NCBI GenBank assembly: GCA_947456305.1
Contig: CANGPN010000024.1
Location: 1 to 32,104, forward strand
Length of the DNA stretch: 32,104 nt
Direction of reading: 5' to 3'
Source of the DNA: Comamonadaceae bacterium
GTDB lineage: Bacteria; Pseudomonadota; Gammaproteobacteria; Burkholderiales; Burkholderiaceae_C
This document shows positions 28,421-32,104 of this stretch, one piece after another. Every line of letters starts with the position of its first letter. Positions within the stretch are counted from its first letter, which is position 1. The notes beneath the pieces were generated by a model. The model saw only the letters and a list, made by a program, of their open reading frames with translations, did not search any database and was not told the DNA's origin. A program made the translations under genes and the position numbers.

Positions 28421-28902
28421 GGGTTGAGAGGCATTAAATGCTGCATATCGGAGGAGACTCGGTGGTGTTTGCTCAACAAATCGACCAACACCATGGCCCG
28501 CATTTCACCGTCGGCTTGCTCGTAAATACCTTCGAGTCCGCGCAGCGGGCCATCGATAAATTTCACGGCTTGTCCGGGCTGAAACAAGCGCTCGGGTTCA
28601 CGCTCGGGCATCTGACGCAAGGCTTCAATCAGTCCATCTTCGATGATGGCCGGCCGGTTGCCGAAACTCACCAGCTTGCTGACTCCCAAGGTGGAGCGTA
28701 TCGGCGACCAATTGGTCTGCTCGGTATCCAAGCGAATGAATAGATATCGGCTGAACATGGGCTCCACCACTTTGGCCAATTTGCCGCGCCGAACTTTCTC
28801 TACAGTAAGCATGGGTAACCAGGCCTCAAAGCCTTGGCGCTCCAGGTTTTCCAACGCACGCTCTTCCTGGCGCGGCTTGGAGTGAATGGCGTACCAATGC
28901 AT
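28417..28902 (-). CDS. rfaH: Transcription antiterminator RfaH (NusG family)
   Basis: The 161-residue product is a NusG paralogue of the RfaH type: [31 protein letters not shown] at the N terminus, the RfaH-like [13 protein letters not shown] at 47-59, and a C-terminal KOW-like domain from residue 108 ([14 protein letters not shown]). Length equals E. coli RfaH (162). RfaH is recruited to ops sites in the leader of long polysaccharide operons and suppresses Rho-dependent ending while boosting translation. No sequence matching the core ops GGCGGTAG was found in the leader regions here. It is translationally coupled to uppS and divergent from the phasin gene. Confidence 0.92.
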   Translation of the reverse strand: MHWYAIHSKPRQEERALENLERQGFEAWLPMLTVEKVRRGKLAKVVEPMFSRYLFIRLDTEQTNWSPIRSTLGVSKLVSFGNRPAIIEDGLIEALRQMPEREPERLFQPGQAVKFIDGPLRGLEGIYEQADGEMRAMVLVDLLSKHHRVSSDMQHLMPLNP

Positions 28903-28935
28903 AAATATGGTGTGGATCTATTCAATAATGATTAA

Positions 28936-28963
28936 AGATTGTAAAGCGGTTAAATTGCAATCT
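28936..28963. promoter_or_regulatory. Near-perfect inverted repeat between rfaH and phasin gene, candidate operator
   Basis: AGATTGTAA (28936-28944) and TTGCAATCT (28955-28963) form 9-base arms with one mismatch around a 10-base spacer, in the 84-base divergent gap. The symmetrical layout suits a dimeric TetR-type regulator, and the phaD-like gene two genes away is the obvious candidate. The AGGAG ribosome-binding site of the phasin gene (28976-28980) follows. Binding is inferred only. Confidence 0.45.
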
Positions 28964-28986
28964 CATTCAGTTCACAGGAGCCACCC

Positions 28987-29394
28987 ATGTCAAGCAAACC
29001 ACCGGAGTTCGACCCTCAGCAAATGAGCGAACACATGAAAAACTCAGCACAGCAAATCTGGCAGGCCGGTTTGGGCGCATTTGCCCAAGCACAGCAAGAG
29101 GGCAGCAAGGTGTTTGAAGCTCTGGTCAAGGACGGAAGTAAATTTCAAGAAACCACACTTCAAGCGCAAGCCAAGATGGCTGAAGCCGCCGCCAAAGCCG
29201 GTGCCATGGCCAACGACTTGGGCCAACGCGCCAGCGGTCAGTTCGACAAGTTGGAAGGTATTTTTGAAGAGCGCGTGGCCAAGGCTTTGCACAGCATGGG
29301 ATTGCCGAACGCACAGGACATGGCCGATTTGCAAGCGCGTGTGACAGCGCTGGAAGCTGAAGTGAAAGCATTGAAAGCCGGCGGTAAAGGCTGA
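28987..29394 (+). CDS. Phasin, PhaI/PhaF-type polyhydroxyalkanoate granule-associated protein
   Basis: The 135-residue product is an all-helical amphipathic protein of the PHA granule-associated (PhaI/PhaF) family: WQAGLGAFAQAQQEGSKVFE near 30-49, FQETTLQAQAKMAEAAAKAG, FDKLEGIFEERVAKALHSMGLPN, and a C-terminal leucine-zipper-like coiled coil LQARVTALEAEVKAL. Phasins coat polyester granules and control their number and size. The start has AGGAG 6 bases upstream. The following gene, 4 bases on, is a PhaD-type regulator, matching the pairing in Pseudomonas pha clusters. Confidence 0.9.
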   Translation: MSSKPPEFDPQQMSEHMKNSAQQIWQAGLGAFAQAQQEGSKVFEALVKDGSKFQETTLQAQAKMAEAAAKAGAMANDLGQRASGQFDKLEGIFEERVAKALHSMGLPNAQDMADLQARVTALEAEVKALKAGGKG

Positions 29395-29398
29395 GACG

Positions 29399-30052
29399 AT
29401 GAAAAAACCGCCGCGCCGTACTGCCGAGCGCATCCTCGCGACCACGCTGGATTTGTTCAACCGGTTTGGTGAACCCAATGTAGCCACCACCTTGATTGCC
29501 TCTGACATGGGCATCAGCCCAGGCAATTTGTTTTATCACTTCCCTGCCAAAGAACTGCTGGTCAATGCATTGTTTGACGAGTACTTGAGCGAGATGAACC
29601 GGCTGCTGCCAGCCGCAGCCGAAGTGCAAGATGTGGAACACGCCTGGTTCTTTTTGCACAGCCTGTTTGAGTTGATTTGGCGACACCGGTTTATTTACCG
29701 TGACCTGAATGATTTGCTCAGCAAAAACCGCCACCTTGAGGAGCAAACCAAAACGGTTTTGCAACTGAAGCAACAGGCGTTTGAAGCCATGCTGGGTGGT
29801 TTACAACAACACGGCTTGTTGAACCAAAGCGAGGCCGAGCGCCGCAGTTGCGCCACGCACATGGTGGTGGTGCTGACTTGGTGGCTGAGTTATGAATATG
29901 TGCAAAACCCGCGCCATGCGCTGGAAGAAACCAACGCAGGCCAAAGTGCTTTGCGCGGCGCGCAACAGGTGCTGGGCTTGCTGCTGCCCTACTTAAGTGA
30001 ATTGCCTAAAGCCCAATTGCAAGCGCTGATTCAGGTTTACAGCGACCGCTGA
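29399..30052 (+). CDS. TetR family transcriptional regulator, PhaD-like
   Basis: The 217-residue product has an N-terminal TetR helix-turn-helix, RILATTLDLFNRFGEPNVATTLIASDMGISPGNLFYHF (11-48), and a C-terminal ligand domain similar to Pseudomonas PhaD with FFLHSLFELIWRHRFIYRDLNDLL. In Pseudomonas PhaD activates pha genes; other TetR proteins repress. Here it is 4 bases after the phasin gene, so it probably controls its own operon through the inverted repeat upstream (inference). A hairpin follows its stop. Confidence 0.87.
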   Translation: MKKPPRRTAERILATTLDLFNRFGEPNVATTLIASDMGISPGNLFYHFPAKELLVNALFDEYLSEMNRLLPAAAEVQDVEHAWFFLHSLFELIWRHRFIYRDLNDLLSKNRHLEEQTKTVLQLKQQAFEAMLGGLQQHGLLNQSEAERRSCATHMVVVLTWWLSYEYVQNPRHALEETNAGQSALRGAQQVLGLLLPYLSELPKAQLQALIQVYSDR

Positions 30053-30069
30053 TTGATAGACACAGATTT

Positions 30070-30121
30070 GGCCTGACTGAATGCGCCATGCCGGGCAGGC
30101 ATGGCGCGCCTGCTTCAGGCC
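30070..30121. terminator. Long hairpin at convergent gene ends
   Basis: A perfect 10-bp stem GCGCCATGCC (30083-30092) and GGCATGGCGC (30098-30107) with a five-base loop is extended outward by GGCCTGA (30070-30076) and TCAGGCC (30115-30121). It lies between the phaD-like stop and the convergent amidohydrolase stop. No T tract follows, so it may be a weak terminator, or mainly a transcript-protecting hairpin. Confidence 0.65.
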
Positions 30122-31305
30122 TTGGCTAAAAACTTCTCGACCATGTTCACCCAGATGGTGCCACCCAAAGGAATCAGGTCGTCATTGAAATCGTAGCTGG
30201 GGTTGTGCAAGGTGCAAGGGCCGCCGCCGTGGCCCATTTCGCGGTGCTGGCCTTCGCCATTGGCCAGGAAAAAATAAGTGCCGGGTTTGGCCAGCAACAT
30301 GTAGGAGAAATCTTCCGAGCCCATGGTCGGCTCTTGCGCCAGCACGTTGTCCGCGCCGATGATGTCGGCCAACACGCTGCGGGTGAAGTCAGCCTCTTTG
30401 GCATGGTTGATGGTCGGCGGGTAATTGCGCACAAACTCAAAGTGACAAGTGGCTTCATGCGCAGCGCTGACGTGCTCGGCGATGGTGCGCATGCGGCGCT
30501 CGATCATGTCCAGCATCTCCACGGTGAAAGTGCGCACCGTGCCTTGCAACTCACAACTGTCGGGCACCACGTTGGTGGCTTCACCGGCGTGGATCATGGT
30601 GACGGAGATGACACCGGCATCCACCGGTTTGATGTTGCGCGACACAATGGTTTGAAAAGCCTGCACCATTTCACAGGCGATAGGCACAGGGTCTATGCCG
30701 TTGTGCGGGAGCGCGGCGTGGCTGCCCTTGCCTTTGATGGTGATTTTGAATTCGTTGCTCGACGCCATGACCGGTCCGGCGCTGACCGCTGCTTTGCCGA
30801 CCGGCATGCCCGGCCAGTTGTGCAAACCGAACACTGCGTCAACAGGAAACTTGTCGAACAAACCGTCTTTGATCATTTCACGCGCGCCGCCGCCGCCTTC
30901 TTCGGCAGGTTGAAAAATCAACACCACGGTGCCGTCGAAATTTTTGTGCTGTGACAAATGCCGGGCTGCTGCCAGCAACATGGCGGTGTGGCCGTCGTGG
31001 CCGCAAGCGTGCATCTTGCCGGGGTGTTGGCTGGCGTGAGCGAAGGTGTTGGCCTCTTGCACGGGCAGTGCGTCCATGTCGGCGCGCAAACCAATGCTGC
31101 GTTTGCTGGTGCCGTTTTTGATGATGCCGACCACGCCGGTGGTGCCCATGCCCCGGTGCACTTCAATGCCCCAGCTGCTGAGTTGCGCGGCGACCAGGTC
31201 GGAGGTGCGGTTTTCTTCGTAGCAGAGTTCGGGATGGGCGTGTATGTCGCGGCGCAGGGCAACAATGCTGGCGGCTTCGGTGGCAATCGAGTCGAGCAGT
31301 TTCAT
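30115..31305 (-). CDS. M20D family amidohydrolase (hippurate hydrolase-like)
   Basis: The 396-residue product matches M20D metallopeptidase-like amidohydrolases, which cleave N-acyl amino acids such as hippurate or acetyl-diaminopimelate. Motifs are RRDIHAHPELCYEE (18-31), GLRADMDALPVQE (72-84), the metal-binding CGHDGHTAML (C101, H103), FQPAEEGGGG with E135/E136 as catalytic pair, and TMGSEDFSYML near the C terminus. An open frame continues upstream to 31716, but family homology begins at MKLLDS (31305), with AGGTGA 5 bases before. No neighbouring gene reveals the substrate. Confidence 0.92.
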   Translation of the reverse strand: MKLLDSIATEAASIVALRRDIHAHPELCYEENRTSDLVAAQLSSWGIEVHRGMGTTGVVGIIKNGTSKRSIGLRADMDALPVQEANTFAHASQHPGKMHACGHDGHTAMLLAAARHLSQHKNFDGTVVLIFQPAEEGGGGAREMIKDGLFDKFPVDAVFGLHNWPGMPVGKAAVSAGPVMASSNEFKITIKGKGSHAALPHNGIDPVPIACEMVQAFQTIVSRNIKPVDAGVISVTMIHAGEATNVVPDSCELQGTVRTFTVEMLDMIERRMRTIAEHVSAAHEATCHFEFVRNYPPTINHAKEADFTRSVLADIIGADNVLAQEPTMGSEDFSYMLLAKPGTYFFLANGEGQHREMGHGGGPCTLHNPSYDFNDDLIPLGGTIWVNMVEKFLAKA

Positions 31306-31426
31306 GGGGTCACCTGTATGTAAGGATTGAGTAATCAGTCTACCTGATCGGCTTGTTCTTGAGCAGAGGTGAACTTTGGATGAGCGATGCACGGGGCTAA
31401 TGGCATCGGGTGGGTCGCTTGGGGTC

Positions 31427-31454
31427 AGGCGCTTCGGGTGAGGCGCTTCGGGTG
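31427..31454. repeat. Tandem 14-bp direct repeat
   Basis: AGGCGCTTCGGGTG occurs twice in tandem (31427-31440 and 31441-31454), with a degenerate copy (TGGGTCGCTTGGGG, 31411-31424) just before. It lies in the roughly 300-base gap between the amidohydrolase and the toxin-antitoxin genes and has no coding explanation. Confidence 0.75.
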
Positions 31455-31468
31455 TGGCATATCTGGTG

Positions 31469-31544
31469 AGGCAAACCCCACAGCACCGGCCTCGCCTCCA
31501 CGCTGACGCAACGTCGGCTACGGCCGGGCCTGCGGTGTTTGCCT
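31469..31544. repeat. Imperfect inverted-repeat element in gene-free region
   Basis: AGGCAAACCCCACAG (31469-31483) and CTGCGGTGTTTGCCT (31530-31544) pair with two mismatches; internal CCGGCC (31486-31491) and GGCCGG (31522-31527) extend the stem. The remaining loop is GC-rich (CGCTGACGCAACGTCGG). The structure resembles a REP or small MITE-like element between genes 31305 and 31615. Copies elsewhere in the genome would prove this; none is seen in this window. Confidence 0.55.
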
Positions 31545-31566
31545 TGAGTGAATCTTTGTGGGTATA

Positions 31567-31595
31567 TTGACTTAGCGTACCTAATAACGTACGCT
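31567..31595 (+). promoter_or_regulatory. Promoter and operator of the yefM-yoeB module
   Basis: TTGACT (31567-31572) as -35, 17 bases, and TACGCT (31590-31595) as a weak -10. A perfect inverted repeat AGCGTAC (31574-31580) and GTACGCT (31589-31595) spans spacer and -10, so bound repressor would block polymerase. The GTAC cores recall the TGTACA boxes of the E. coli yefM operator. The Shine-Dalgarno AGGAG (31604-31608) precedes the ATG by 6 bases. Confidence 0.7.
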
Positions 31596-31614
31596 GGGAC
31601 ATTAGGAGTTCAAC

Positions 31615-31857
31615 ATGCAAACACTTTCCGCCAGTGAAGCACGCGCCAATCTTTACCGCTTGATGGATCAGACGGCAGAGTCGCACCAGCCCATCACCAT
31701 TGCAGGCAAGCGCCATGATTCTGTACTCGTATCAGCCGAAGACTGGCAAGCCATTCAGGAAACGCTTTATTTGTTGGCAGTGCCTGGCATGCGCGAGTCC
31801 ATCAAAGAAGGCATGTCTGAATCTGTCGATAGCTGCTCTAAGGATCTTGATTGGTGA
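31615..31857 (+). CDS. yefM: YefM/Phd family antitoxin
   Basis: The 80-residue product matches YefM-type antitoxins. The N-terminal DNA-binding part has TLSASEARANLYRLMDQ (3-19) and the family segment HQPITIAGKRHDSVLVSAEDWQAIQETLYLL (24-54); the acidic, less ordered C terminus (55-80) should wrap the toxin. It binds and neutralises the RNase toxin encoded next and, alone or with it, represses the operon through the palindrome at 31574-31595. The stop overlaps the toxin start by 4 bases (GTGA). Confidence 0.93.
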   Translation: MQTLSASEARANLYRLMDQTAESHQPITIAGKRHDSVLVSAEDWQAIQETLYLLAVPGMRESIKEGMSESVDSCSKDLDW

Positions 31858-32104
31858 GTTGGCAGCTCCTTTACACCAAGCAAGCGCAAAAGGATGCTTC
31901 AAAGCTTGCTACCAGTGGACTGAAAGCTAAAGCCCAAGAACTGCTGGCCGTCATTAAACAGAATCCTTTTCAAAACCCTCCCCCCTACGAAAAGCTGGTG
32001 GGTGATTTGTCCGGCGCGTATTCGCGACGAATCAATATTCAGCATCGATTGGTTTACGAGGTAATGCCGGAGTTACAAACTGTCAAGGTTTTGCGAATGT
32101 GGAC
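31854..32104 (+). CDS. yoeB: Txe/YoeB family mRNA interferase toxin, 3' end outside window
   Basis: Frame from a GTG at 31854 stays open to the window edge (83 codons), giving nearly the whole toxin. The product begins with the LLYTKQAQKDASKL helix and holds PPYEKLVGDLSGAYSRRI and QHRLVYEV, typical of YoeB/Txe ribosome-dependent mRNA endonucleases. Catalytic residues seen are E46 and the arginine pairs R58-R59 and R65; the C-terminal His-Tyr pair expected after RMW lies just beyond the window. The 4-base overlap with yefM is the usual arrangement for this type II toxin-antitoxin module. Confidence 0.92.
   Translation, partial: MSWQLLYTKQAQKDASKLATSGLKAKAQELLAVIKQNPFQNPPPYEKLVGDLSGAYSRRINIQHRLVYEVMPELQTVKVLRMW

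Noticed and set aside
27522..28986. Search for an ops element (GGCGGTAG core) for RfaH
   Set aside because: No match to the core was seen by eye on the minus strand in the gaps around rfaH, uppS and the NYN gene; the RfaH target is probably elsewhere or differs in sequence.
31306..31716. N-terminal extension of the amidohydrolase reading frame
   Set aside because: The added 137 residues are antisense to the antitoxin start and the repeats, show no M20 homology, and a good ribosome-binding site supports the start at 31305.

Overview
This 32 kb window looks like ordinary chromosome from a betaproteobacterium, most likely order Burkholderiales and perhaps Comamonadaceae. The clues are an H-NS-type protein with a TWTGRGRTP DNA-binding loop, slmA directly behind argB, a phasin next to a PhaD-like TetR regulator, and genes packed with 4-base overlaps. 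By eye the GC content is in the mid-50s percent, with a few very AT-rich intergenic islands. The placement is inferred from gene content; no rRNA or tRNA gene is present to confirm it.

Left part (1-7.1 kb): the 3' two-thirds of groEL ends in a strong terminator. It is followed by a ChaN-like exported haem/iron protein and a small unknown ORF. Transaldolase is divergent from an NDUFA9-like atypical SDR. Next come a haloacetate (fluoroacetate) dehalogenase-type hydrolase with its full set of active-site residues, an AhpD-like peroxidase and the CCA-adding enzyme.

Middle part (7.1-19.4 kb): a minus-strand run encodes a complete MdtABC-OprM-type RND efflux system: adaptor, two different RND pumps and an outer-membrane lipoprotein, every junction being a 4-base overlap. 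Upstream on the same strand are a DUF2905 membrane protein and a MidA/NDUFAF7-type methyltransferase. Divergent from these, folM-like, folB/folX-like and ttcA genes form a plus-strand operon that ends in a terminator shared with the convergent gene.

Right-middle part (19.4-23.2 kb): an SDR-FAH pair resembles the last steps of non-phosphorylative deoxy-sugar acid catabolism and has a 12-bp palindrome upstream. It is followed by argB-slmA and, behind a strongly AT-rich promoter, an hns-like gene.

Right part (23.2-32.1 kb): a minus-strand surface-polysaccharide block reads rfaH-uppS, a 110-bp gap, then nyn-rmlB-rmlD-rmlA-rmlC. It joins an RfaH-type antiterminator, an undecaprenyl-diphosphate synthase and dTDP-L-rhamnose synthesis to a predicted NYN-domain RNase that overlaps rmlB by 4 bases. 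Divergent from rfaH are a phasin and its probable regulator. An M20 amidohydrolase, a repeat-rich intergenic region and a YefM-YoeB toxin-antitoxin module (toxin cut by the window edge) close the window.

No clearly new defence or mobile system was found. The least explained items are the NYN nuclease inside the rhamnose operon, the FolX-like traits of the pterin gene beside folM, the orphan SDR-FAH pair, and the structured repeat near 31.4-31.5 kb.
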